A stretch of 64,000 nt of DNA from an uncultured Lachnospiraceae bacterium (GTDB taxonomy: Bacteria > Bacillota > Clostridia > Lachnospirales > Lachnospiraceae), in NCBI GenBank assembly GCA_902489645.1, contig CABUAW010000005.1, forward strand, positions 1 through 64,000, in the 5' to 3' direction. Each line of letters begins with the position of its first letter. Within the stretch, counting starts at the first letter, position 1. Made by a program: the position numbers and the translations under genes. The notes under the pieces are model-generated. The model did no database searches and was not told the origin of the DNA. It saw nothing but the letters and a program-made list of their open reading frames with translations. Shown piece after piece: positions 42,946-51,600 of the stretch.

Positions 42946-44934
42946 ATGCAGAACGGCGATTTGATTCAAAATATGTATCGGATACTGAGGCCTCTGGGCA
43001 GCGGAGGCATTGGAAATATTTATCTGGCCTGGCATGAGAATCTGCGAAAATATATTATCGTAAAAAAAATCAAGGACCATTGCGTCAGCCTGATAAATTC
43101 CAGAAGTGAAGCGGATATTTTAAAGGACCTTCATCATAGATACTTGCCTCAGGTCTACGACTTTGTTCAGATTGGTCAGGAAGTTTTTACGGTGATGGAT
43201 TATATTCCCGGACATGATTTGAAGTATTATCTGGACAGCGGACAGCATTTTGATGAGGAACAGATAATTATCTGGCTCGGTCAGTTGCTGGAGGTTTTGG
43301 AGTATTTACATACTCAGACGCCGAAAATTATTCACTGCGATATTAAGCCGGCCAATATTATGATTACGGAGGAAGGCAATGTCTGCCTGATTGATTTTAA
43401 CATATCCCTCGATGGCGAGAATAATAAAGAGCTTGTGGGATTGAGTAATCAGTATGCTTCTCCGGAGCAGGTGAAAAAAGCGGACCATAAATTACGGTAC
43501 GGAAGCAGTGCGGACGTTCCAATCGATGAACGGAGTGATTTATATAGCCTTGGGGCGGTTCTGTACCGTATGATGACGGGAATTACGCCGAATGCACGGC
43601 GGATTGATTTTATTCCGATAAGCATGGTGGGAAAGGACGTGAATCCCTACGGCGACGGATTGACAAACATTGTGGATAAAGCGATGCAGGAGAATCCGGA
43701 CAAGCGGTTTAAGAGTGCGGCCAGGATGAAGGAGGCCGTTGTTCACATTGAAAAATGGGGAAACGATTATAGAAAGCTGACGCGTATTGGCATTGGTCTT
43801 GACGTGACGGCATTTGTGCTGGCGCTTGTCCTTGTCTGCATGATAATTATCGGTTATGGACAAATGAAAACCGATGAATTTTTTGAAGCTTATTCAGGGT
43901 ATATGACCCAAGTACAGACACTCTATGATGCGGAGATGGCGGCGAATGGCGATGCGGATTTGGACAGAGAAAATGCACGTCAGATTTTAAGTGATGGTAT
44001 TTCGTTTTTAAATGACGGAACGTATAAAAATAAATTCGGGAATTATCGGGAAGCCAAATCCAACGTACTTTACGGCGTGGCTCAGGCGACCATGTTTTTA
44101 GGCGATTACAATCAGGCGTTGTCCTATTTGGAAGAAGCGTTAAGCTACTGTCCGGAAAATGTCTCTTTGTACCGGGATTTGGCGATTGCCCGGATTCGCT
44201 GCGGGGAAAAGGAAGACGGAATTGTGGCGGAAGCCGTGCAGATGGGAATGGATATCTGCGAAATTGAGCTTATTGAAGCCGAAGAGGCTTATTCTTCCGG
44301 CGATTTTGAGCGGGCTTATGAGAAAGCGGTTTCGGCGGCGGAAAACGCCATGAATTCCTATGAGGAAAATCATTCGGAGATTATGCAAAGAAGCGCGCTG
44401 CTGGCCGCAGACAGCGCCCAGAGATGCGGAGCGGTCTCAGAATGTATTGATTTTTCGGTGAAAATGGCCGGAGCGTCGGGAAGGTTTGATAAAATTTTCT
44501 GGCTGCGTAAGGCCGGAGAGCTTTGCGCCCGAAGGGCAACTTTTGAAAAATTAGAGGAAAGCTATATAAGCCAGGGGATTTCCTGTTATAAAGAAATTCA
44601 GGAGAGCGGCTATGCCCAGTTGAACGATTTGTATAATCTGGCTTCTTTATATGAAGAGAACGGGCAGTTTATTGATTGCAGGGAACTTTTGACAGAAATG
44701 TATGCGGATATGCCGGATGCGTATGAAATTCCTCTGAGATTATCATCGATTTGTTATCAAATAGAAAACAGTAAAATAGCGTCAAAAAGGGATTATAATC
44801 AAACGGTCCATTATTTTGACGCGGCAAAAAAAATCTGCGAGGCCAGCGGCCTGGACTGGACATCGGATTCGGCCATGGTTCAGATGAATGAAATTGTGGG
44901 AAAACTGCGGGAAAAGGGATTGGTCAGAGAATAG
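42946..44934 (+). CDS. second transmembrane Ser/Thr protein kinase, DFN variant, with TPR-like exterior
   Basis: The 662-residue protein has a kinase domain (about 8-275) with glycine loop LGSGGIGNIYLA, VKKIKD lysine, catalytic IIHCDIKPANIM and, at the magnesium site, LIDFNISL, where DFG has become DFN. The activation segment ends SNQYASPEQV. A membrane helix (about 285-305) is followed by about 350 extracellular residues with helical repeats (FLGDYNQALSYLEEALSYCP is TPR-like). HCD and DFN variants occur in active bacterial kinases, so activity cannot be ruled out. AAAGGAGGA precedes the ATG. Confidence 0.88.
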   Translation: MQNGDLIQNMYRILRPLGSGGIGNIYLAWHENLRKYIIVKKIKDHCVSLINSRSEADILKDLHHRYLPQVYDFVQIGQEVFTVMDYIPGHDLKYYLDSGQHFDEEQIIIWLGQLLEVLEYLHTQTPKIIHCDIKPANIMITEEGNVCLIDFNISLDGENNKELVGLSNQYASPEQVKKADHKLRYGSSADVPIDERSDLYSLGAVLYRMMTGITPNARRIDFIPISMVGKDVNPYGDGLTNIVDKAMQENPDKRFKSAARMKEAVVHIEKWGNDYRKLTRIGIGLDVTAFVLALVLVCMIIIGYGQMKTDEFFEAYSGYMTQVQTLYDAEMAANGDADLDRENARQILSDGISFLNDGTYKNKFGNYREAKSNVLYGVAQATMFLGDYNQALSYLEEALSYCPENVSLYRDLAIARIRCGEKEDGIVAEAVQMGMDICEIELIEAEEAYSSGDFERAYEKAVSAAENAMNSYEENHSEIMQRSALLAADSAQRCGAVSECIDFSVKMAGASGRFDKIFWLRKAGELCARRATFEKLEESYISQGISCYKEIQESGYAQLNDLYNLASLYEENGQFIDCRELLTEMYADMPDAYEIPLRLSSICYQIENSKIASKRDYNQTVHYFDAAKKICEASGLDWTSDSAMVQMNEIVGKLREKGLVRE

Positions 44935-44948
44935 AGAGGCAGGGAGTC

Positions 44949-45074
44949 ATGTTTTATATAGCTTGCGTTTTAATGGGATTGTTAATTGTAGTTTATGGAA
45001 TTTTACGCGGATGTATTGTCTATAAAAAGATGCAAATCTGCCGGAAAATGAAAAAGGGCGGACCGGAAGCGTAA
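44949..45074 (+). CDS. 41-residue single-pass membrane peptide
   Basis: A 41-codon frame lies between the second kinase and the TPR/LRR gene. It encodes one hydrophobic helix (YIACVLMGLLIVVYGIL) followed by a basic, Cys-containing tail (two Cys, several Lys/Arg). GAGG is ten bases before the ATG. It is in tandem with its neighbours and nothing else fills the gap. Function unknown. Confidence 0.5.
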   Translation: MFYIACVLMGLLIVVYGILRGCIVYKKMQICRKMKKGGPEA

Positions 45075-45095
45075 GGGCGAAAAGGAGGGGAAAAT

Positions 45096-46442
45096 GTGGA
45101 AAGAGGCAATAAAAATAAAATTATTATCGGAGCGGCAGCTCTGCTCATTGCCGGGATTGTGGCAGCGGCGGCGATTCTTGTCAGCGGACAGTTAAAAGAG
45201 AAAAAATACTATGAACAATTGAAGACGGCCAGGGCATATATGATTCAGATGGATTATGACCGGGGAATTGAAGCCTATAAGGCGGCCATCAATATCAATC
45301 CGCAGGAGGCGGATGCCTATATTGAATTGGCGGAAGTGTATATCGATATGGGCGAGTATACGGAAGCCGCATATATGGCCGAGTTGGGAAGCCTGAAATC
45401 AAAGAGCGAATCCTTTCAGTCTCTGATGGCTAAGCTGGATGAAATCCGTGACAGGGGCGAGGTGGTGGCCATAGGAGCGGATGATGCGCAGGAAGGCTCT
45501 TTGGCGGATGAAATCATTTACGATAATGTTTCCGTCCGGTATGGAACCATTGAAAATGCAGCGGAATTTTGCTATCAGGAATATGTGAATGAATATGGTT
45601 CGGCAACCATGAGCAAGGTTTCGGATGAAGAAGGCTACCGGGCAAAGTTTCAGGGCTTTGGGGGTTATGCTTACTTTAAAAATACCTCGGAAAATAGAAA
45701 TGCGGTTGACGAGGCAACGAGAAAACCGGCAAAAAATGCCAAACCATATAAAGTGGTTATTACGTCGCCGTCCCTGCTGTTCGTCGGATATGGTGGCGCT
45801 GTCAGCACAGAGAGATTGGGTCAGATGTTCAATACGGAAATAGCGCCTGTTTATGACGAAATCCAGAAAAGCTATTTTGCGGAATTTGAATATATGGGCT
45901 GCCGTTTACGGCTGGAAGTGGATGAAAAGGGAAATATGGGCGACAGTCCTGTCATCGAATTATATCCTCTGAATCTGGTGAAGGAGGACTGGGTTGAGGA
46001 GGAAACCGAAGAAACGGAGGAAGAAATTGAAACCTTCACTTTGGGAAGCCATACATACACCTATGATGTGACGTCGATTGTCATTATGGGAGAAAATATC
46101 GGCGATTTATCGCCGTTGTCGGAATGTAAAAATCTTCGGGAGTTAGTATTGGAGAATTGTACGATTAGCGGCCTGGAGCCACTGGCCGATTGTACGTCGC
46201 TGGAAATACTGGATTTGCGGCGGACACGGGGATTTTCGGATTTGTCGCCAATCAGCGGATTGCCGAACCTCTTTTATCTGGATTTGCACGGCTGTTCCGA
46301 CGTCAGTGACATGACACCGATTATGAACATGAATCTGAAATTACTTCACACATGCGATACGGGGATTACCCGGGAGCAGGCGCAGGCTTACAAAGACGCC
46401 CATCCGGATTGTGAAGTGTGGTATGGCAGCCGTACGATTTAA
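45096..46442 (+). CDS. membrane-anchored TPR and leucine-rich-repeat protein
   Basis: The 448-residue protein has an N-terminal membrane helix (about 8-30), TPR-like helices (about 40-110; YDRGIEAYKAAININPQEAD), a middle domain of unknown type (about 135-290) and a C-terminal leucine-rich-repeat part (about 325-435; LSPLSECKNLRELVLENC). It starts with GTG after AAGGAGGGG. It is the last gene of the cluster; repeat architecture and outside location fit a protein-protein interaction or sensing role. Confidence 0.75.
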   Translation: MERGNKNKIIIGAAALLIAGIVAAAAILVSGQLKEKKYYEQLKTARAYMIQMDYDRGIEAYKAAININPQEADAYIELAEVYIDMGEYTEAAYMAELGSLKSKSESFQSLMAKLDEIRDRGEVVAIGADDAQEGSLADEIIYDNVSVRYGTIENAAEFCYQEYVNEYGSATMSKVSDEEGYRAKFQGFGGYAYFKNTSENRNAVDEATRKPAKNAKPYKVVITSPSLLFVGYGGAVSTERLGQMFNTEIAPVYDEIQKSYFAEFEYMGCRLRLEVDEKGNMGDSPVIELYPLNLVKEDWVEEETEETEEEIETFTLGSHTYTYDVTSIVIMGENIGDLSPLSECKNLRELVLENCTISGLEPLADCTSLEILDLRRTRGFSDLSPISGLPNLFYLDLHGCSDVSDMTPIMNMNLKLLHTCDTGITREQAQAYKDAHPDCEVWYGSRTI

Positions 46443-46486
46443 ACGCCGGGCATTACTTTCAGGCGTCACTTTCAATTGAAAAAAGC

Positions 46487-46515
46487 TTGCATTTTAAATG
46501 GATTGGTGATATAGT
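46487..46515 (+). promoter_or_regulatory. promoter of the rimP-nusA-infB operon
   Basis: TTGCAT (46487-46492) and TATAGT (46510-46515) are exactly 17 bases apart. They lie after the TPR/LRR gene and before the leader hairpin, so the translation operon has its own promoter here. Confidence 0.7.
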
Positions 46516-46545
46516 AATTAGGATAACAGATTATGATGAAACTAG

Positions 46546-46567
46546 AGAGTGGACGCAAGTCCACTCT
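46546..46567 (+). ncRNA. rimP leader hairpin
   Basis: AGAGTGGAC pairs perfectly with GTCCACTCT around a GCAA tetraloop, near the start of the transcript, followed by TTTG. From memory, hairpins of this type occur at the same place upstream of rimP in other Firmicutes; this recall was not checked. It may be a 5' stabiliser or attenuator. Confidence 0.5.
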
Positions 46568-46638
46568 TTGTACGTGTTAAGGGGAATTTTTTTCCACAAA
46601 ATACTCCGGTTTGGAGCAGCAAGGAGAGGTAGCGAACA

Positions 46639-47103
46639 TTGGCAAAGAAAGATTATGAAAGCAGAACAGAGGCGTTGATTCAGCCGATGATTGATGAAAA
46701 TCATTTTGAGCTGGTCGATGTGGAATGGGTCAAAGAGGGCGCAAACTGGTATTTGCGCGTATTTATTGATAAGGAAGGCGGAATTACCGTCGATGATTGT
46801 GAGCTGATTAGCCGGGCCTTTGAAGAGATATTGGACAGAGAGGATTATATTTCGGAAAATTATATTTTTGAAGTCAGCTCTCCGGGACTTGACCGTCCTT
46901 TGAAAAAAGAGAAGGATTTTGCGAGAAGCATCGGAAAAGATGTGGAAATTAAATTATACAAGGCGCTGAATAAAGAAAAGGAATTTGTCGGCGTATTGAC
47001 GGATTATGACAAGGAAACGATTACCATTGAACTGGACGATGAATCAACAATGGTTTTTAAACGGTCGGATGTAGCTTTAATCCGCCTGGCCTTTTTTTAC
47101 TAA
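46639..47103 (+). CDS. rimP: ribosome maturation factor RimP
   Basis: The 154-residue protein helps mature the 30S subunit. It begins YESRTEALIQPMIDENHFEL and has the family motif WYLRVFIDKEGGI and SPGLDRPLKK; the C-terminal SH3-like part is present. The start is TTG at 46639 after AAGGAGAGGT. It is the first gene of the rimP-nusA-rnpM-ylxQ-infB operon. Confidence 0.93.
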   Translation: MAKKDYESRTEALIQPMIDENHFELVDVEWVKEGANWYLRVFIDKEGGITVDDCELISRAFEEILDREDYISENYIFEVSSPGLDRPLKKEKDFARSIGKDVEIKLYKALNKEKEFVGVLTDYDKETITIELDDESTMVFKRSDVALIRLAFFY

Positions 47104-47123
47104 GAATAGGAGGAATTTAGAAA

Positions 47124-48305
47124 ATGAATAACGGACACGAATTAATTGAAGCTTTGAATCAGATTGAAAAAGAGAAAGGCATCAGTAAGGATATTTTGCT
47201 GGAGGCCATGGAAAATTCACTGGTTGCTGCCTGTAAGAATGAGTACGGCAAAGCGGATAATATCCGGGTAAATATTGACAGAGAGACCGGAGACGTGGTT
47301 GTTTATGCGGAGAAAGAGGTTGTGGAAGAGGTTGAAGACGACGTGCTTCAGATTAGTCTGGCCAATGCCCGTCTGAGGGATGTCCACTGTGAATTGGGCG
47401 ATATTGTCCATGTTGAAGTGACGCCGAGAAACTTTGGACGTATTGCGGCTCAGAAAGCCAAACAGGTCGTTGTCCAGAAGATTCGTGAGGAAGAACGCAA
47501 ATCCCTGTACCATCAGTATTTTGACAAGGAGAGGGACATCGTTACAGGTATTGTGCAGCGTTATTCGGGACGCAATATCAGCATCAATCTTGGTAAGGTG
47601 GATACGGTACTGACCGAGGCCGAACAGGTGAAGGGCGAATATTTCCAGCCGACAGAGCGTATCAAGCTGTACATTGTGGAAGTTAAGGATACGACGAAGG
47701 GACCGAAAATTACGGTTTCCAGAACCCATCCGGAGCTGGTAAAGCGTTTATTTGAATATGAGGTTGCGGAGGTTCGTGACGGTACGGTGGAAATCTGCAG
47801 TATTTCCCGTGAAGCCGGTTCCAGAACCAAAATTGCCGTGCGTTCCAATCACCCGGATGTGGACCCGGTAGGCGCCTGCGTGGGTGTCAACGGTTCCAGA
47901 GTCGGGGCTGTTGTGGATGAACTTCGCGGTGAAAAGATAGATATTGTCAATTGGAATGAGGACCCGGCGGTGTTTATTGAAAATGCTTTAAGTCCGGCAA
48001 AGGTTGTCTCCGTATATGCGGATGAAGAGGCAAAGACGGCGTCGGTCATTGTACCGGATTATCAGTTGTCTCTGGCCATCGGTAAGGAAGGACAGAATGC
48101 AAGACTGGCGGCCCGGCTGACCGGATATAAGATTGATATTAAGAGCGAGTCCCAGGCCTATGAAGAGGCTGAGGCGGCCGGATATGAAGAAGATTATCGT
48201 GCGGACGATTATGACGAAGATGCGTATGAAGACGATGATATCGTGACAGAGACCGACGAAGAAGCGGCTCTGGAGGATATGGAAATTCAGGATTCGGAGG
48301 AATAA
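47124..48305 (+). CDS. nusA: transcription termination/antitermination factor NusA
   Basis: The 393-residue protein binds RNA polymerase and nascent RNA. It has the N-terminal RNA-polymerase-binding domain, an S1 domain (about 135-200), two KH domains (VGVNGSRVGAVVDEL and AIGKEGQNARLAARL) and an acidic C-terminal tail with many Glu/Asp. Length fits the Gram-positive form without the extra C-terminal repeats. A GGAGGA ribosome site precedes the ATG. Confidence 0.95.
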   Translation: MNNGHELIEALNQIEKEKGISKDILLEAMENSLVAACKNEYGKADNIRVNIDRETGDVVVYAEKEVVEEVEDDVLQISLANARLRDVHCELGDIVHVEVTPRNFGRIAAQKAKQVVVQKIREEERKSLYHQYFDKERDIVTGIVQRYSGRNISINLGKVDTVLTEAEQVKGEYFQPTERIKLYIVEVKDTTKGPKITVSRTHPELVKRLFEYEVAEVRDGTVEICSISREAGSRTKIAVRSNHPDVDPVGACVGVNGSRVGAVVDELRGEKIDIVNWNEDPAVFIENALSPAKVVSVYADEEAKTASVIVPDYQLSLAIGKEGQNARLAARLTGYKIDIKSESQAYEEAEAAGYEEDYRADDYDEDAYEDDDIVTETDEEAALEDMEIQDSEE

Positions 48306-48580
48306 TGGTCGTAAAAAAAGTTCCTATGCGGCAGTGTACGGGTTGCCGGGAGATGAAAAGCAAGCGGGAGATGATTCGGGTCATCCGAACAACTGAGGGC
48401 GAGATTTGTATAGACGCCACCGGACGGAAAAATGGCCGGGGGGCGTATATTTGCCCGAATATGGACTGTCTGAAGCTGGCCGTGAAAAACCGGGGACTGG
48501 AACGTTCTTTAAAAACGGCCATACCCGAATCGGTATATCAGCAGTTGGAAGAGGAGATGAGCCATATTGACAAGAGATAA
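48305..48580 (+). CDS. rnpM: RNase P modulator RnpM (YlxR)
   Basis: The 91-residue protein has the family's start with two cysteines (MRQCTGCREMKSKREMIRV) and the GRGAYICPNMDCLKLA motif. Members bind the RNA component of RNase P and are encoded between nusA and ylxQ/infB, as here. The start overlaps the nusA stop by one base. Confidence 0.92.
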   Translation: MVVKKVPMRQCTGCREMKSKREMIRVIRTTEGEICIDATGRKNGRGAYICPNMDCLKLAVKNRGLERSLKTAIPESVYQQLEEEMSHIDKR

Positions 48581-48881
48581 AGTGTTATCTTATCTTGGAC
48601 TGGCGGCCAGAGCCAGAAAAATCCAGAGCGGTGAGTTTTCAACGGAAAAATCCGTAAAAAGCGGAAAAGCGGCGCTGGTCATTGTGGCATCGGATGCCTC
48701 AGATAATACAAAGAAAAAGTTTACAAATATGTGTACCTTTTATAAAGTGCCTATGTATATTTATGGTACGAAAGAAACATTGGGAGCTTCCATCGGGAGA
48801 GAGCTTCGGGCCTCTTTAGCTTTGGAAGATACTGGTTTTTGTAACGCCATAAAGAAACAGATTGATTCAGAACGGATGTAG
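48567..48881 (+). CDS. ylxQ: L7Ae-family ribosomal protein YlxQ
   Basis: The 104-residue protein has the L7Ae/L30e-type kink-turn RNA-binding fold: LGLAARARKIQSG at the start and ALVIVASDASDNTKKKF in the middle. It starts with TTG at 48567, overlapping rnpM by 14 bases, typical coupling in this operon. It is encoded between rnpM and infB. Confidence 0.88.
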   Translation: MTRDKVLSYLGLAARARKIQSGEFSTEKSVKSGKAALVIVASDASDNTKKKFTNMCTFYKVPMYIYGTKETLGASIGRELRASLALEDTGFCNAIKKQIDSERM

Positions 48882-48895
48882 ACGGAGGTAGGTAT

Positions 48896-51589
48896 ATGTC
48901 GAAAATAAGAGTACATGAATTAGCGAAAGAATTAAATAAAAGCAGCAAAGACATTATTTACGCATTAAAAGGTCATGGTGTGATTGTGGAAAGCCATATG
49001 AGCGCCATTGGCGAGGAACATGCGGATAAAATCAGAAAATATTTTACAGCGCCGCCTGTGAAAAAGCCGGAGTCTCCAAAAGCAGCAGCGCCGGAAAAAG
49101 CGCCGGCCAAACCGGCTCAGACGGCCGGGGAACGCCGCCCATTTAATAATAATGGCGGCCAGAACCGCCAGGGAGGCAATGGAGAGCGCCGCCCATTCAA
49201 CAACAATGGCGGCCAGAACCGCCAGGGAGGCAACGGAGAGCGCCGTTCCTTCAATAATAATGGCCAGAACCGCCAGGGAGGCAGCGGAGAACGCCGTTCA
49301 TTTAATAATAATGGCGGCCAGAACCGCCAGGGAGGCAGCGGAGAGCGCCGTTCCTTTAACAATAACGGCCAGAACCGCCAGGGAGGCAACGGAGAGCGCC
49401 GTTCCTTCAATAATAATGGCCAGAACCGCCAGGGAGGCAGCGGAGAACGCCGTTCCTTTAACAATAACGGCCAGAACCGCCAGGGAGGCAGCGGAGAACG
49501 CCGTTCCTTCAATAATAACGGCCAGAACCGTCAGGGAGGTAACGGAGAACGCCGCTCATTCAACAACAATGGCGGTCAGAACCGTCAGGGCGGTTATAAC
49601 AACAACCGCGGCGGACGGGGCGAAGGAAAGTTCAATCTGGACAGCGCCATCAGCAAAGAAGTTGTCGTTTCTAAGGATACATCCCGTGAAAACCGGAGAA
49701 ACTATAAAGATAAAGAGAAACCGGTGAAGAGTGTGACGGATGGAAGAAACAGCAAGAAAGGATTCGGCGGCAAACCATTGTCCAAGAAATCCAATCTGCA
49801 GCCGCCGACACAGAAACCAAAGCCGGTTGTGGAAAAGGTTACCAATATTATTCTGCCGGAAGTTGTCACAATTAAAGATTTGGGAGATAAGATGAAGATT
49901 TCCGCCGCAGAAATCGTTAAGAAATTATTCCTCGGCGGCAAGATGGTGACGCTGAACACGGAAATCACATATGATGAGGCCGAAGAAATCGCATTGGAAT
50001 ATGATGTGCTTTGCGAGCATGAAGTCGTTATTGACCCAATCGAAGAAATTCTCAAAGAGGAAGAAGAGAAGGAAGAAGACCTGCAGCCAAGACCGCCGGT
50101 TGTCTGTGTTATGGGTCATGTTGACCATGGTAAAACCTCTATTTTGGACGCTATCCGTAATACCCATGTAACGACAGGCGAAGCCGGAGGTATCACCCAG
50201 CATATCGGCGCCTATGTCGTTGATGTAAAGGGTGAGAAGATTACCTTCCTGGATACTCCGGGCCATGAGGCCTTTACGGCCATGCGTCTGCGCGGCGCCC
50301 AGTCCACAGATATTGCGATTCTGGTTGTCGCAGCCGACGACGGCGTTATGCCGCAGACAATTGAGGCCATCAGCCATGCAAAGGCGGCGGGCATTGAAGT
50401 CATTGTTGCCATCAATAAGATTGATAAACCAAGCGCCAATGTGGAGCGCGTCAAACAGGAATTGACCGAATATGAACTGATTCCGGAGGACTGGGGCGGA
50501 ACGACCCTGTTTGTTCCAGTATCCGCTCACACGGGCGAGGGCCTGGATGATTTGCTGGATTCCATTCTTTTACAGGCTGAGATGTGTGAATTGAAGGCCA
50601 ATCCGGACCGGAAGGCCAGAGGTCTTGTCATTGAAGCCCAGTTGGATAAGGGCAAAGGCCCTGTGGCTACGGTTCTTGTTCAGAAGGGAACACTTCATGT
50701 GGGCGACTGTCTGGCAATTGGTTCGGCCTTTGGTAAAGTCCGCGCCATGGTAGACGATAAAGGACGTCGTGTGAAGGAGGCCGGACCGTCCATTCCTGTA
50801 GAAATTCTTGGTTTAAATGATGTACCGGAAGCCGGCGAGGTATTTATTTCTACAAATACCGAAAAAGAAGCCCGTTCCATTTCCGAGACCTTTATTGCCC
50901 AGAAGAAGGAAAAACTGCTGGCCGATACGAAATCCAAGTTATCACTGGATGGTCTGTTTGACCAGATTCAGGCCGGACAGATTAAGGAATTGAACCTGAT
51001 TGTAAAGGCCGACGTTCAGGGCTCTGTGGAAGCTGTAAAACAGAGCTTGCTGAAACTTTCCAATGATGAAGTGGCTATCAAGATTATCCACGGCGGCGTT
51101 GGCGCCATCAACGAATCTGACGTTACTCTGGCTTCCACTTCAAATGCGATTATTATCGGTTTCAATGTGCGTCCGGATAATATGGCGAAGACAGTGGCCG
51201 AGACGGAAAAAGTCGATATGCGTCTGTACCGTGTCATCTACAATGCCATTGAAGATATTGAGGCGGCCATGAAAGGTATGCTGGACCCTGAATTCCGTGA
51301 GAAAATCACCGGCCATGCGGAAGTGCGCCAGACCTACAAGGTATCCGGCGTGGGTACGATTATTGGCGGATATGTACTTGACGGAAAGATTGAACGGAAT
51401 TCCAAGGTACGTCTGATTCGTGACAATGTGGTTATCCACGAGGGCGAGCTGGCCTCTCTGAAACGTTTCAAGGATGACGTCAAAGAAGTGGCGGCCGGTT
51501 ATGAATGTGGTATGTCCCTTGAAAAATATAACGATATCAAAGAAGGCGACCAGTTAGAGGTCTTTGTTATGGAAGAAGTTCCAAGATAG
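48896..51589 (+). CDS. infB: translation initiation factor IF-2
   Basis: The 897-residue GTPase delivers initiator tRNA to the ribosome. The N-terminal domain begins IRVHELAKELNKSSKDII; residues about 79-233 are a tandem run of nine 16-17-residue units (see repeat). The GTPase core has GHVDHGKTSILDA, DTPGHEAF and NKIDKP (residues about 405-520), followed by the IF-2-specific domains that bind fMet-tRNA. An AGGTAGG-like ribosome site precedes the ATG. Confidence 0.96.
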   Translation: MSKIRVHELAKELNKSSKDIIYALKGHGVIVESHMSAIGEEHADKIRKYFTAPPVKKPESPKAAAPEKAPAKPAQTAGERRPFNNNGGQNRQGGNGERRPFNNNGGQNRQGGNGERRSFNNNGQNRQGGSGERRSFNNNGGQNRQGGSGERRSFNNNGQNRQGGNGERRSFNNNGQNRQGGSGERRSFNNNGQNRQGGSGERRSFNNNGQNRQGGNGERRSFNNNGGQNRQGGYNNNRGGRGEGKFNLDSAISKEVVVSKDTSRENRRNYKDKEKPVKSVTDGRNSKKGFGGKPLSKKSNLQPPTQKPKPVVEKVTNIILPEVVTIKDLGDKMKISAAEIVKKLFLGGKMVTLNTEITYDEAEEIALEYDVLCEHEVVIDPIEEILKEEEEKEEDLQPRPPVVCVMGHVDHGKTSILDAIRNTHVTTGEAGGITQHIGAYVVDVKGEKITFLDTPGHEAFTAMRLRGAQSTDIAILVVAADDGVMPQTIEAISHAKAAGIEVIVAINKIDKPSANVERVKQELTEYELIPEDWGGTTLFVPVSAHTGEGLDDLLDSILLQAEMCELKANPDRKARGLVIEAQLDKGKGPVATVLVQKGTLHVGDCLAIGSAFGKVRAMVDDKGRRVKEAGPSIPVEILGLNDVPEAGEVFISTNTEKEARSISETFIAQKKEKLLADTKSKLSLDGLFDQIQAGQIKELNLIVKADVQGSVEAVKQSLLKLSNDEVAIKIIHGGVGAINESDVTLASTSNAIIIGFNVRPDNMAKTVAETEKVDMRLYRVIYNAIEDIEAAMKGMLDPEFREKITGHAEVRQTYKVSGVGTIIGGYVLDGKIERNSKVRLIRDNVVIHEGELASLKRFKDDVKEVAAGYECGMSLEKYNDIKEGDQLEVFVMEEVPR
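49130..49594 (+). repeat. nine-unit tandem repeat inside infB
   Basis: Nine units of 48 or 51 bases encode ERR(P/S)FNNN(G)GQNRQGG(N/S)G, differing in codon use and by single residues. Because neighbouring units are almost identical, slippage or recombination could change their number without moving the frame, since each is a multiple of three. Confidence 0.9.
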
Positions 51590-51600
51590 AAAGGAATTGT

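Noticed and set aside
31702..46442. Type VII secretion locus, because FHA, kinase and phosphatase genes often go with it
   Set aside because: No EsxA/WXG100, EssC-type ATPase or other secretion component is present in the window.
49117..49512. Open minus-strand frame of 131 codons inside infB
   Set aside because: It is the mirror of the nine infB repeats; repeat DNA gives a stop-free reverse frame without any ribosome site or known motif.
49130..49594. CRISPR-like array
   Set aside because: The repeats have no spacers, are in coding frame and lie in the IF-2 gene.
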